A stretch of DNA of 64,000 nucleotides from Corynebacterium matruchotii (lineage in GTDB: Bacteria > Actinomycetota > Actinomycetes > Mycobacteriales > Mycobacteriaceae), in the NCBI RefSeq assembly GCF_011612265.2, contig NZ_CP050134.2:1302001-1366000 (forward strand), given 5' to 3'. A model generated the notes under the pieces. The model did not search any database, was not told the origin of the DNA, and saw only the letters and a program-made list of their open reading frames with translations. Below, piece after piece: positions 9,690-20,176 of the stretch; position 1 is the stretch's first letter; the number at the start of each line of letters is the position of its first letter. The position numbers and the translations under genes are program-made.

Positions 9690-11221
9690 GTGAAAACCAT
9701 GCATTCTTCCGACATTGCTTGGATAAAAAAGACCAATGACGAGCTGAAAACCCGCAACGCGAAACTCGCCGAACTACTCAAAGCATCCCGCGATAAACTC
9801 CAGGTCCTCCACCAACAATTAGAAGAACTCGCCGCACCCCCCTCCACCTACGGCACCTACCTCGAACCCAGCCCCAACGGGAAAACCGCCGAAGTATTCA
9901 CCGCCGGCCGCCTCATGCGCCTCGCAATCTCCCCCCTCATCAACCCAGACGACCTGGTGCCCGGCATCCAAGTCCGACTCGGCGAAGCCCACGAAATAGT
10001 CGAAGCCTGCTCCTACACCACCACCGGGAAACTCGCCATCCTCGTCGAAATGATCGACCCCACCCGGGCCCTCATCGTCGACCAACAGGGGGAAGAACAC
10101 GTCGCCCGCCTCGCCCACCCACTCGCAAACCCCACCAACCCCATAAACCGCCGCCCCCGCGCCGGGACACGGTCCTGGTGGACCTCAAGGCCGGCTATGT
10201 GTTCGAAATCATTCCGAAAACCGAGGTGGCCCGCCTGGTGTTGGAAGAAACCCCCGACGCGACCTACGCCGACATTGGGGGATTGGACACCCAGATAGAA
10301 CAAATCCACGATGCGGTGGAACTGCCCTTCACCCACCCGCAGCTGTACCGCGACTACCAGCTGCACCCACCCAAAGGGGTGCTGCTGTATGGGCCGCCTG
10401 GTTGCGGGAAAACCCTCATCGCTAAGGCGGTGGCGAACTCCCTGGCCAGCCGGGTGGGGGATGGGGAATCCAGCTATTTCATTAACGTGAAAGGCCCCGA
10501 ACTGCTCAACAAATACGTGGGGGAGACCGAGCGGCGGATCCGCCTCATTTTCGAGCGGGCTAGGGAACTTGCCGAAGCCGGCCGGCCCGTCATCATATTT
10601 TTCGACGAAATGGATTCCATTTTCCGCACCCGCGGCTCCGGGGTGTCCTCCGACATGGAAACCACCGTGGTGCCCCAACTCCTCACCGAACTCGACGGGG
10701 TGGAATCCCTCTCCAACGTTATTGTTATTGGGGCCACCAACCGGGAAGAACTTATCGACCCGGCTGTGCTGCGGCCCGGCCGGCTGGATGTGAAAATCCG
10801 GGTGGGCCGCCCCACGAAAGACAACGCCAAAGAAATCTTCGCCCGCCACCTGGACCAGTCCGTGCCCACGGCAGACAGCGTCGACAAGCTCATCGAAGTA
10901 GCCTGCGAATACATGTATGCGGACCGGCCCTATGTGGAACTCACCCTGGTCACCGGGGAAGTGGAAACCCTGCACTACCGGGATTTCATATCCGGCGCCA
11001 TGATCGCCAACATTGTTGACCGGGCTAAAAAATCCGCCATCAAAGCCCACCTGGCCGGCGACCCCCGGGGCATCACCGCCGACCAGCTGCGCCAAGCCAT
11101 CGACGCGGAAAACCGGGAAAGCGAAGACATGCCCAACACCGCAAACCCGGACGAATGGTCCCGCATCACTCATCGCACTGGAATCCGGGTCGCCCACGCC
11201 CGCGTCATAGGAGGGAACTAA
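9690..11221 (+). CDS. arc: AAA+ ATPase ARC (Mpa-type), one frameshift
   Basis: Ring ATPase that unfolds pupylated proteins. It has an N-terminal coiled coil (residues about 5-45), then the OB domains, then the AAA domain with Walker [17 protein letters not shown] and Walker [12 protein letters not shown]. The frame breaks near 10166, where RRPRAG should continue as [14 protein letters not shown]; one G is missing from a G run. The protein ends [25 protein letters not shown] and lacks the GQYL tail with which mycobacterial Mpa docks to the 20S proteasome, in keeping with the absence of prcBA here. In C. glutamicum, ARC acts without a proteasome. The codon style changes from C-ending to G-rich right at the frameshift. 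Confidence 0.92.
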
Positions 11222-11223
11222 CC

Positions 11224-12691
11224 ATGATCTTCGGCACCGAAACCGAATACGGCATCAGCACCCCCACCCACCCCACACTCAGCCCCATCATCACCTCTAC
11301 CCACGCCGTTGTGGCCTTCAGCCAAGGGCAAGGCGCCCGGTGGGACTTCTCCGCCGAACACCCCCTGCGGGACAGCCGTGGCTTCGACCTGAAACGCTAC
11401 CGCACCGTCCCCGTCGTCGACCCCAACGCCCTCAACATTGCCAACGTGGTACTGGAAAACGGGGGCCGGTTTTATGTTGACCACGCCCACCCCGAATACT
11501 CCAGCCCCGAAACCACCAACCCCTACCAAGCCCTGGTCTATGATGCGGCCGGCGACCATATTCTCCGCACCGCCGTCGAACGAGTGGCCGCATTCACCAG
11601 CCGTAACCACTCCATCCTCGACCACCACGACCCCTGCCCACCCCTGAAAATCTACAAAAATAATGTGGACGGTAAAGGCGCCAGCTACGGCAGCCACGAA
11701 AACTACCTGTACCACCGCACCACCGACTTCGACACCCTCGCCCAGGCGCTCATACCGTTCTTCGTCGCCCGCCAAATCATCTGCGGCGCCGGCCGCGTCG
11801 GGAAAGGGGAGCACGGCGAAACCCCCGGCTACCAAATCTCCCAACGCGCCGACTACATCGAACAAGAAATCTCCCTGGAAACCACCCTCAACCGGGGCAT
11901 CATCAATACCCGCGACGAACCCCACGCCCGCACCACTACCTACGGGCGCCTCCACGTCATCAACGGTGACGCCACCATGGCCCACCACTCCACCCTCCTG
12001 AAACTCGGCATGACCGGCCTCATCATCGACGCCATCGAAGCCGCACCGACTTCCGCGACCTCCAACTCGCAAACCCCGTCGCCGAATTCCGCAACGTTTC
12101 CTACGACCTCACCCTCACTCACCCCCTCACGCTTGTCGACGGCCGACACCTCACCGCCCTGGAAATCCTCGCCGAATACCACAACCGGGTCACCCCCGAC
12201 CACCTCATCCACCCCCTCTGGCACACCATCATGACCGACCTCAAAACCGGCGGATGGCAAGCCTGCGCCAACCGGCTCGACTGGTGCGCCAAATACGCCC
12301 TCATCACCTCCTACCTCAACCGGGGCCTTACCATCACCGACCCCAAAATCCAACTCATCGACCTCCATACTCCGACATTGACCCCGCAAAAAGCCTCTAC
12401 CACGCCCTCGTCCGCAACCACCGCATGGAAACCATCGCCCCCGAAGCCGAAATCCTCGCGGCCGCCACCAACCCCCCAGAAGACACCCGCGCCTACTTCC
12501 GCGGCAAACTCATCCACCACATACCCCACCTCATCGACGCCGCCAACTGGGAAGCCGTCACCGTCTTCGGCCATACCATCCCCATGCCCGAAGTCACCAC
12601 CCACACCAAACAACAAACCGACCCCCTCCTCGACCTCCTCCCAGACAACATCCCCGCATTCATAGCAACCCTCAACAACAAGGAATGGTGA
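11224..12691 (+). CDS. dop: Pup deamidase/depupylase Dop, two frameshifts
   Basis: Converts the C-terminal Gln of Pup to Glu and also removes Pup from substrates. The start [12 protein letters not shown] and later segments [37 protein letters not shown] and ICGAGRVG identify the Dop branch of the carboxylate-amine ligase-like fold. Two lost bases break the frame: near 12043 (IIDAIEA then [13 protein letters not shown] in frame 3) and near 12368 (LIDLH then [14 protein letters not shown] in frame 2). Correcting both gives about 489 residues and the ending LNNKEW. pup starts 6 bases after the stop. The start follows a GGAGGG site inside the arc 3' end. Confidence 0.9.
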
Positions 12692-12697
12692 ACTAAC

Positions 12698-12886
12698 ATG
12701 CCACAAACCCACATCAACACCCCCAACAACAACGACGACGACACCCACCACTCCCGAACCACCACCGGTGGCCAAACCCACATCAACACCTCCGGCGTCG
12801 ACGACCTCCTCGACGAAATCGACGGCCTCCTCGAAACCAACGCCGAAGACTTCGTCCGCTCCTACATCCAAAAAGGCGGCCAATAA
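12698..12886 (+). CDS. pup: Prokaryotic ubiquitin-like protein Pup
   Basis: 62 residues. The N-terminal half is disordered and rich in Asn, Asp, His and Thr. The C-terminal half carries the coiled-coil segment VDDLLDEIDGLLETNAEDF that contacts the ATPase, and the ending FVRSYIQKGGQ. The Gly-Gly-Gln terminus must be deamidated by Dop before PafA can attach it to lysines. Two related segments in the first half, TH-INT at residues 4-8 and 27-31 (QTHINT twice), suggest an internal repeat. The gene is intact, unlike its neighbours dop and pafA. pafA begins at the next base after its stop. Confidence 0.96.
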   Translation: MPQTHINTPNNNDDDTHHSRTTTGGQTHINTSGVDDLLDEIDGLLETNAEDFVRSYIQKGGQ

Positions 12887-14306
12887 ATGACCCACACCCG
12901 CCGCATCATGGGCATAGAAAACCGAATACGGCATCACCGCACCACCCCCCGGCACCGCCAACCACCCCCTCAGCCCCGACGAAATCGCCCGCGTCCTCTT
13001 CCGCCCCATCACCACCAATGGGGCAGCTCCAACATCTTCACCCACAACGCATCCCGCCTCTACCTCGACGTCGGATCCCACCCCGAAATCGCCACCGCCG
13101 AATGCGACAACCTCACCCACCATCACCTACTACGACCGGGCAGGCGACGAAATCATCAACAACCTCGCCACCCAAGCCGAACAAACCCTCAAAACCGAAG
13201 GCATCAACACCAACGTCTACCTTTTCAAAAACAACCTCGACTCCGCCGGCAACTCCTACGGCTGCCACGAAAACTACCTCATCGACCGGAAAATCGTCCT
13301 CAAAACCCTAGGACACACCCTCCTCCCATTCCTCATCACCCGCCAACTCATCTGCGGCGCCGGCAACATCAGCCCCGACGGCACCTACCAATTCTCCCAA
13401 CGCGCCGACCACGTATGGGAAGGCGTCTCCTCCGCCGCCACCACCCGATCCCGACCCATCATCACACCCGCGACGAAGCCCACGCCGACACCCACCGCTA
13501 CCGCCGCCTCCACATCATCGTCGGCGACTCCAACCTCGCCGAACCCACCCTCGCCCTCAAAATCGGCAGCACCACCCTCATACTCGAAATGATCGAAGCC
13601 GGGTTCCCCAACCTACCCCACCTCGAATTCGCCAACAACATGGCCGCCATCCGCACCATATCCCGCGACCTCACCGGCCAAACCCCCATCCCCACCACAA
13701 CCGGCACCACCACAACCGCCCTCGAACTCCAACAACGCTACCTCGACGCCGCCACCGAATGGCTCACCCACCGCGAAGAAACCGGCGGCACCACCAACAC
13801 CGAACTCACCCACACCCTCAACCTCTGGCACACCACCCTCAACGCCATCAAAACCGGCGACATCACCACCATCGACCACGACATCGACTGGGCCATCAAA
13901 CTCAACCTCCTCACCACCTACCACCCACACTCGGCCTCAAACCCCACAACTACAACCACCCCAAACTCCACCAACTCAACCTCGCCTACCACGACATCCG
14001 CCCCCGGCCGCGGCCTCCACCGACTCCTCGAAACCAAAAACCGCATCAACCGCATCACCACCCCGAAACCGTCACCACCCACGCCACCACCAACCCACCA
14101 CAACCACCCGCCGCCCTCCGCGGCACCTTCCTCCACCACGCCACCTACCACCACGCCCCCTTCGCCGTCGACTGGCTCCGACTCAAAATCAACCAAACCG
14201 AACCCCAAATCGTCGAACTCACCGACCCCTTCGCCAACACCGACCCCGAGTCGACGACCTCATCAAATACCTCGAAACCCACAGCCACTATTATCAAGAA
14301 CCATGA
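12887..14306 (+). CDS. pafA: Pup-protein ligase PafA, about eight frameshifts
   Basis: Attaches Pup to substrate lysines using ATP. Across three frames the whole family pattern can be read: [112 protein letters not shown] and the ending YLETHSHYYQEP. Single-base changes lie near 12920 (+A), 13018 (-1), 13121 (+C), 13464 (-1), 13925 (-C), 14003 (+C), 14064 (-1) and 14250 (-G). An extra in-frame Ala (SSAATT, usually SSATT) is also present. Conserved residues resume after every break and no other decay is visible, so sequence errors are likely. The stop at 14304-14306 overlaps the pafB ATG at 14303. Confidence 0.88.
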
Positions 14307-15310
14307 ACACCCCCCGCCGCAACTACCACCTCGAACGCCTCACCAACCTCACCTTCGCCTTCCTCAACGCCGCCCAAAACCTCCAGCGGCGAACTCACCC
14401 TCGACTACATACGCACCCACATCACCGGCTACACCAAAGACAACCACGGCAACCCCCGATCCCCGAAGCCACCTACAAACTCGTCTACCGCGACCTAGGC
14501 AGCCTCATCCGCGCCGGCGTCCCCCTCGAAATGTAAAATCCGGCGACAACACAATCTGGCGACTCCGCGCCGACGACTACGAACTCCCAGAAAATCCTTC
14601 ACCCCAGAAGAAGCAACCATCCTCGGACTCGCCGGCAAAATGGGACAAGGCGACCAACTCGCCACATTCTCCCGCTCCGGCTGGACCAAAATCGCCGCCA
14701 GCGGCGCCGGCACCCACCTCACACCCACACCAATATTCACCCCCATCAACGACTGGACACCCTCGGCGCCCACGACCTCGACCTCATCACCAAAGCCTGC
14801 GCCACCAAACAACGCATCAGCTTCTACTACCAACGCACCTCCGCCAGCGACTACACCGAACGCTGGATGGACCCCTGGGGAATCGTCACCAACCGCGACC
14901 GCCTCTACCTCGTCGGCCACGACCTCGACCGCGACGCCCCCCGCAGCTTCCGCATCACCCGAATCAGCGAACTCGAAATCCTCAACCCCGAAACCACCGA
15001 CCTCGAACCCTACGGACCCTTCCACGAACCACCACCAGACACCAACCTCCAACAACTCGTCATCAACCAACTCAGACAAGGCATGACCCTCGTCGACGCC
15101 ACCCTCACCATCGAACCCGGCAAAGCCGACGTCCTCCGCAGCCGCGCCCACCAAACCCGACGGCACCTACAAACTCATCGACGTCGACGCCGACTGGCTC
15201 ATCCGACAAGCCGTCGCACTAGCCCCAGCCGCAATCGTCACCGAACCCCAAGAAATAGTCACCCAAATCATCAACCTCCTCCACAAGGAACCCACCATGG
15301 CCAGGCCTAA
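14303..15310 (+). CDS. pafB: PafB, HTH-WYL transcriptional regulator, multiple frameshifts
   Basis: PafB and PafC form the WYL-domain activator of the mycobacterial DNA-damage response and are encoded with PafA. Readable pieces are MNTPRRNYHLERLTNLTFAF (HTH start), ATYKLVYRDLGSLIRAGVPLE, SGDNTIWRLRADDYELP, FTPEEATILGLAGKM, then the WYL core RISFYYQRTSASDYTERWMDPWGIV and RDRLYLVGHD. Breaks occur near 14381 (+C), 14457 (-C), 14531 (-1), 14593 (-A), 14750 (-C) and 15149 (-C). After 15150 the frame that fits the family runs through the pafC ATG without a stop. The TAA at 15308-15310 in the other frame is the likely true end, so one more lost base is suspected. Confidence 0.82.
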
Positions 15311-16471
15311 AAAACCAAAGCACCACCGACATCGTCCGCATGCTCAACCTCCTCCCATACTTCCAACAACCCCGGCCGCTCCACAATGGAAGCCGCAGTC
15401 GACCTCGGACTCGACCCCGCCACCATTATGGACGACCTCAACCGCCTTTTCTGCTGCGGCATCGGCGACATGCCCGACGAACTCGTCGACCTCGACCCCA
15501 ACGACAAGCCGTACAAATATACGACGCCCAAGGCATGGACAAACCCCTCCGACTCACCCGCACCGAAGCCGGCGCCCCTCCTCGCCCTCGAATCACTCGA
15601 ATCCATCCCCGGACTCGTCGAAAAGCACGCCGTACGATCCGCCGCCACCAAACTCCGCACCATCATGCACAACGAAACCCGCGGCGTCTTCGACTCCGAA
15701 GCAATCACCGACACCCCCGACGAACCCCACACCATCACCACCCTCCGCACCGCCCTCGAACAAGGACACCAAATAACCCTCGACTACTACCACCGCAACC
15801 GCGACGACATCACCCACCGCACCCTCTCACCAACCCGAATCTTCTCCACCGACGGCCAAACCTACCTCCACGCCTACGACCACCACATCAACGACCACCG
15901 CATCTTCCGCACCGACATGATCCACAACATCACCATCACCACCACCCCAGCCGAACCCCACACCACCACCCTCCACTTCGACACCAACGACCCATTCAGC
16001 CTCACCCACGCCACCGAAAAAGCCACCATCACCATCAACCCCAACGCCAACTGGCTCGTCGACACCATCCCCTGCGACATCGAAACCATCAACCCAGACG
16101 GCACCATCACCGCCACCCTCCCCCTCGTATCCCAAGAATGGCTCACCCAATTCGCCCTCAGCCACACCGACCACATCACCGTCACCGAACCTGCCACAAT
16201 TGCACATACCATCCGCCAACGGGCTAAGGTGGGCTTGGCAGCGTATCATCAAAGCCAAACCAAAACCAAAACGAAAGGACAACAACATGCCCGGAGTATG
16301 GGAATGGGTCATCATCGCCGTCGTCGTCATCATCTTCTTCGGAGCCAACAAACTCCCCGACGCCGCCCGCTCACTAGGCCGCTCCATGCGCATATTCAAA
16401 TCAGAAGTCAAAGAACTCAACAAAGAAAACAACACCACAACCACCAACACCGAAACCCCCACCACCCCTGA
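15297..16471 (+). CDS. pafC: PafC, HTH-WYL transcriptional regulator, frameshifted, 3' end unresolved
   Basis: Partner of PafB. MARPKK and then, in another frame, [17 protein letters not shown] and [22 protein letters not shown] form the HTH region. [23 protein letters not shown] and [14 protein letters not shown] follow, and then the WYL core ([24 protein letters not shown]) to [14 protein letters not shown] near 16250. Frame changes lie near 15312, 15370 (+C), 15505 (-1) and 15576 (+C). From about 15580 the frame is continuous, but it has no stop before tatA and stays open to 16471 inside tatA. None of the three forward frames has a stop between 16228 and the tatA ATG, so the natural terminator is missing from the sequence. 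AAGGAACCC precedes the ATG. Confidence 0.82.
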
Positions 16472-16505
16472 CACCACCGACACCCCCAAAAAAGACCAAG
16501 CCTAA
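16287..16505 (+). CDS. tatA: Sec-independent protein translocase subunit TatA
   Basis: 72 residues. A short N-terminal helix ([20 protein letters not shown]) spans the membrane, followed by the FGxxKLP-type hinge (FGANKLPD), an amphipathic helix ([19 protein letters not shown]) and a Thr/Pro-rich acidic tail. TatA polymerises to form the pore through which folded twin-arginine proteins pass, with TatC as receptor. AAAGGA lies 7 bases before the ATG. tatC starts 21 bases downstream, so they form one operon, as in other actinobacteria beside pafBC. Confidence 0.95.
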   Translation: MPGVWEWVIIAVVVIIFFGANKLPDAARSLGRSMRIFKSEVKELNKENNTTTTNTETPTTPDTTDTPKKDQA

Positions 16506-16526
16506 CCAACCCCCACCACCAACCCC

Positions 16527-17446
16527 ATGACAAAAAAACCACAGAACCCAACCGGCGACATGACCCTGGTCGAACACCTCAAAGAACTCCGCCGCCGCGT
16601 CATCATCGCCCTCATCGCCTTCGCAATCGGCACCATCATCGGGTTCATCTGGTACGGAACATCCCCCTCACCCATCCCCACACTCGGCGACATCCTCCGC
16701 GGCCCCTACTGCTCACTACCAGCAGACAAACGCGCCGCCTTCACCCTCGACGGCGAATGCCGACTCATCGCCACCATGCCATTCGAAGCATTCTCCCTCC
16801 GACTCAAAATCGGATCCCTCGCCGGCGCAGTCCTCTCATCACCCATCTGGCTCTACCAACTCTGGGCCTTCATCACCCCGGCCTCCACAAAAACGAAAAA
16901 CGCACCACCACCATATTCGTCACCATCGCCGTCACCCTCTTCACCGCCGGCGCCACCCTCGCCTACTTCGTCGTCCACTACGGCCTAGAATTCCTCCTCA
17001 CCATCGGCGGCGAATTCCAAGTCACCGCCCTATCCGGCGAACGCTACTTCAACTTCCTCCTCGCCCTCCTCATCATCTTCGGCGTCAGCTTCGAAGTCCC
17101 CCTCGTCATCGCCATGCTCAACATCGTCGGCATCCTCCCATACGACATGGTCAAAAACAAACGCCGACTCATCATCGTCATCCTCTTCATCTTCGCCGCC
17201 ATCATGACCCCCGGCCAAGACCCATACTCCATGCTAGCCCTCGCCCTAGCACTCACCCTCCTCGTCGAACTCTCCCTCCAATTCACCCGCATCAACGACA
17301 AACGCCGAGGACGCAACCGCCCCGACTGGCTCAACACCGACGACGAACACGCCTCACCCCTCACCACCCCAACCAAACCCCCCAACCCACAACCCACCCA
17401 AAAACAACCTATAAATAACCCCACAAACTTCGACGACATCATCTAG
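16527..17446 (+). CDS. tatC: Sec-independent protein translocase subunit TatC, one frameshift
   Basis: Multispanning receptor for twin-arginine signal peptides. It starts with the family pattern MTLVEHLKELRRRVIIAL and an F-E-A-F segment (MPFEAFSLRLKIG), and later has GVSFEVPLVIAMLNIVGILPYD and ITPGQDPYSML (as MTPGQDPYSML). The frame breaks near 16881: WAFITP should continue as GLHKNEKRTTTIF, and one G of CCGGG is missing. The corrected protein is about 306 residues with six transmembrane segments and a polar tail (about 45 residues after the last helix). helY starts 13 bases downstream. Confidence 0.92.
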
Positions 17447-17459
17447 TAACCTATAAATT

Positions 17460-20176
17460 ATGCACCTAGACGAATTCGCCGCCCACCTCAAATTCCCCCT
17501 CGACGAATTCCAACACCAAGCCTGCCAAGCCGTCGAAAACGACCACGGCGTCCTCGTCTGCGCCCCCACCGGCGCCGGCAAAACCATCATCGGCGAATTC
17601 GCCGTCAGCCTCGCCCTCTCCCGAGGCACCAAATGCTTCTACACCACCCCCATCAAAGCCCTCAGCAACCAAAAATACCACGACCTCGTAGCAGCACACG
17701 GCCCAGAAACCATCGGCCTCCTCACCGGCGACACCACCATCAACCACAACGCCGACATCCTCGTCATGACCACCGAAGTCCTGCGCAACATGATCTACGC
17801 GCAATCACCCACCTTCGACCGCCTCACCCACGTCGTCATGGACGAAATCCACTACCTCTCCGACAAAACCCGCGGCAGCGTCTGGGAAGAAATCATCCTT
17901 GGCCTCCACGACTCCATCAAAATCATCGGACTCTCCGCAACAGTCAGCAACTCCGAAGAATTCGGCCACTGGCTCACCACCGTCCGCGGCAACACCGACA
18001 TCATCGTCACCGACCACCGACCCGTCCCCCTCAACCAATGGATGCTCGTAAGCACCACCCTCCACCCACTCTTCGAACCCAACACCACCACCCTCAACCA
18101 CCAACTCGCCAGCCACATCAACAAACTCGAACACACCTACCAAGACAACCACCCCACCTTCCGCACCCGCAGCACCAACCCCAACCACACCACACAACCA
18201 CCAAAACCCAACTACCGACCCCTCGGCCGACCCGAAGTCACCACCATCCTCGCAGCCAACAACATGCTGCCAGCCATCACCTTCATCTTCTCCCGCATCG
18301 GATGCGACAGCGCCCTCGCCCAATGCCTCCGCTCCCGCATCAACCTCACCACCCCAGAAGAAACCAACCGCATCAAACACATCATCGACACCAACATCAC
18401 CACCATCCCTGAAGAAGACCTCAAAGTCCTCGGCTACCGCAACTGGCGCACCGCCCTCACCCGCGGCTTCGCCGCCCACCACGCCGGCATGCTCCCCGCC
18501 TTCCGCCACATCGTCGAAGAACTCTTCGTCAACGGCCTCCTCAAAGTCGTCTTCGCCACCGAAACCCTCGCCCTCGGCATCAACATGCCCGCCCGCACCG
18601 TCATCCTGGAAAAACTCGTCAAATTCGACGGCGAAGGACACGTCGACCTCACACCCGGCCAATACACCCAACTCACCGGACGCGCCGGGCGGCGCGGCAT
18701 CGACGTCCTCGGCAACGCCGTAGTGCAATGGTCACCAGCAATGGACCCCCAACAAGTCGCCAACCTCGCCTCAACCCGCACCTACCCACTGGTATCAACA
18801 TTCACCCCCGGCTACAACATGAGCGTGAACCTGCTGAAAACCATGGGATTTACGGCAGCCCACCACCTGCTAGAAATGTCATTCGCCCAGTTCCAAGCCA
18901 ACAAAAGCATCGTGGGGCACGCCCACCAGGTCGAAAAGGCCGAACAACGGGTGCAGGAACTAGAACAGCAGCTTGAAGAAGAGCTAGCAGCCCGGCAGGT
19001 TCCCAGCGAACAACCACTGGCGGAATTCCTGGAATACATGCAACTGCAGCGGGACCTGAGCCTGGAGGAGCGGAACGCGAAAAAGCTCCGTATCCGCCAG
19101 CGCCGGGAAGCAGTGACCGCGGTGCTGTCGAAGGTGCGGGTGGGGGATGTGCTCGCCCTGTCCACGAAGAAACGGCCGGTGTTGGCGGTGGTAGTGAAGG
19201 CCCCGGGCCGGCCGGCGGATCCCCGGGTGGGCATCATCATGGAGTCCGGCTGGCGGGGGACCGTGGAGGTGGATGACTTCGCGGTGCCGCCGAAGGTAGT
19301 GAGCCACATGCGGTTGGGTGGCTACCACAAGGCTATGGACACCAAGCAGGTGGTGAAAAACCTGAAGAAGTACGCGCATTCCCGGCCGAAAAAGCTTCGG
19401 GCGGCCACCACGGATAAGCTCACGAAGAAGGCCCTGGCGCTGCATGCGGCGGTGCGGGGACACCCGGTTCGGTATTGGCAGCAGGTGGATGATTTAACCC
19501 AGATTGGGCACGATATTATTCGGGTACGCACCGAAGTGGATAAATTGCACGCAACTGTTGATGCGTCAGTTGACACGTTGGGGAAGGAATTCGACCGTAT
19601 CCTGGGGTTATTGGCGGAGCTAGACTATGTGGAGTACGTCGACGGTGACCGTAATAACCCTCGCGTGTCTGAAGAAGGGGAGCGGTTAGCGCTCATCCAC
19701 AACGAATGCGATCTGTTGGTGGCCCAGTGCTTGCGCCGCGGCATTTGGGATGGTCTCGACCCCGCGGAGCTGGCGGGGGTGGTGAGCCTCTGCACGTTTG
19801 AGAATCGGCGGGAGACCCGGGGGAGCCTATTGGGGCGACGGATGCCATGGCCGATGCTATGGATAACACGATCCGGCTGTGGGAGGAGCTGCACAGCGAT
19901 GAGCGGCGGCATCAGCTTCCCGAGACCCGCTACCCGGATTCGGGGTTTGCGTTGGCGATTCACCAGTGGGCGGCCGGGGCGCCGTTGGGGTATTGCATGG
20001 CTGCCGCGGCGGAGTGTGGTGCCGAGCTGACCCCCGGTGATTTTGTGCGGCAGGCCCGGCAGGTGGTTGACCTGCTGGAGCAGGTGCGGAAGACCGGCTA
20101 TCACGAGGACACGATTTGGGCGGCCCGGCACGCGGTTGATGCTATTCGCCGGGGTGTGGTGGCAATCGGTGCATAG
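17460..20176 (+). CDS. helY: Ski2-like DEAD/DEAH-box RNA helicase HelY, one frameshift
   Basis: About 905 residues, the usual HelY length. Helicase motifs in order: Walker A APTGAGKTIIGEFA, Ia TTPIKALSNQKYHD, II VMDEIHYLSD, III SATVSN, IV-V ATETLALGINMPART and VI QLTGRAGRRGID, followed by the Ski2/Mtr4-type C-terminal region. The frame breaks near 19819-19823 (RRETRG then EPIGATDAMADAMDN in another frame); one G of a G run is missing. Codon choice and strand composition switch inside this gene at about 18.8-19.0 kb, from CTC/CAA/GAA/GTC to CTG/CAG/GAG/GTG. It is the last gene of the tat-helY group, and its 3' end overlaps an antisense protease gene by 35 bases. Confidence 0.93.

Noticed and set aside
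7842..9704. Long - strand frames opposite the M18 peptidase and trmI
   Set aside because: Same shadow effect of skewed composition. No family resemblance, and both + strand genes are intact.
13440..13465. In-frame extra Ala codon in pafA (SSAATT)
   Set aside because: It lies between two frameshifts in unreliable sequence, so it cannot be treated as a real insertion.
13759..15222. 487-codon + strand frame across pafA and pafB
   Set aside because: It mixes true pafA/pafB pieces with out-of-frame Pro/Arg/His-rich sequence, so it is a product of the frameshifts and not a gene.
12887..17446. Programmed ribosomal frameshifting as an explanation for broken genes
   Set aside because: There are too many sites, both +1 and -1, with no common slippery heptamer, stem or stop context.
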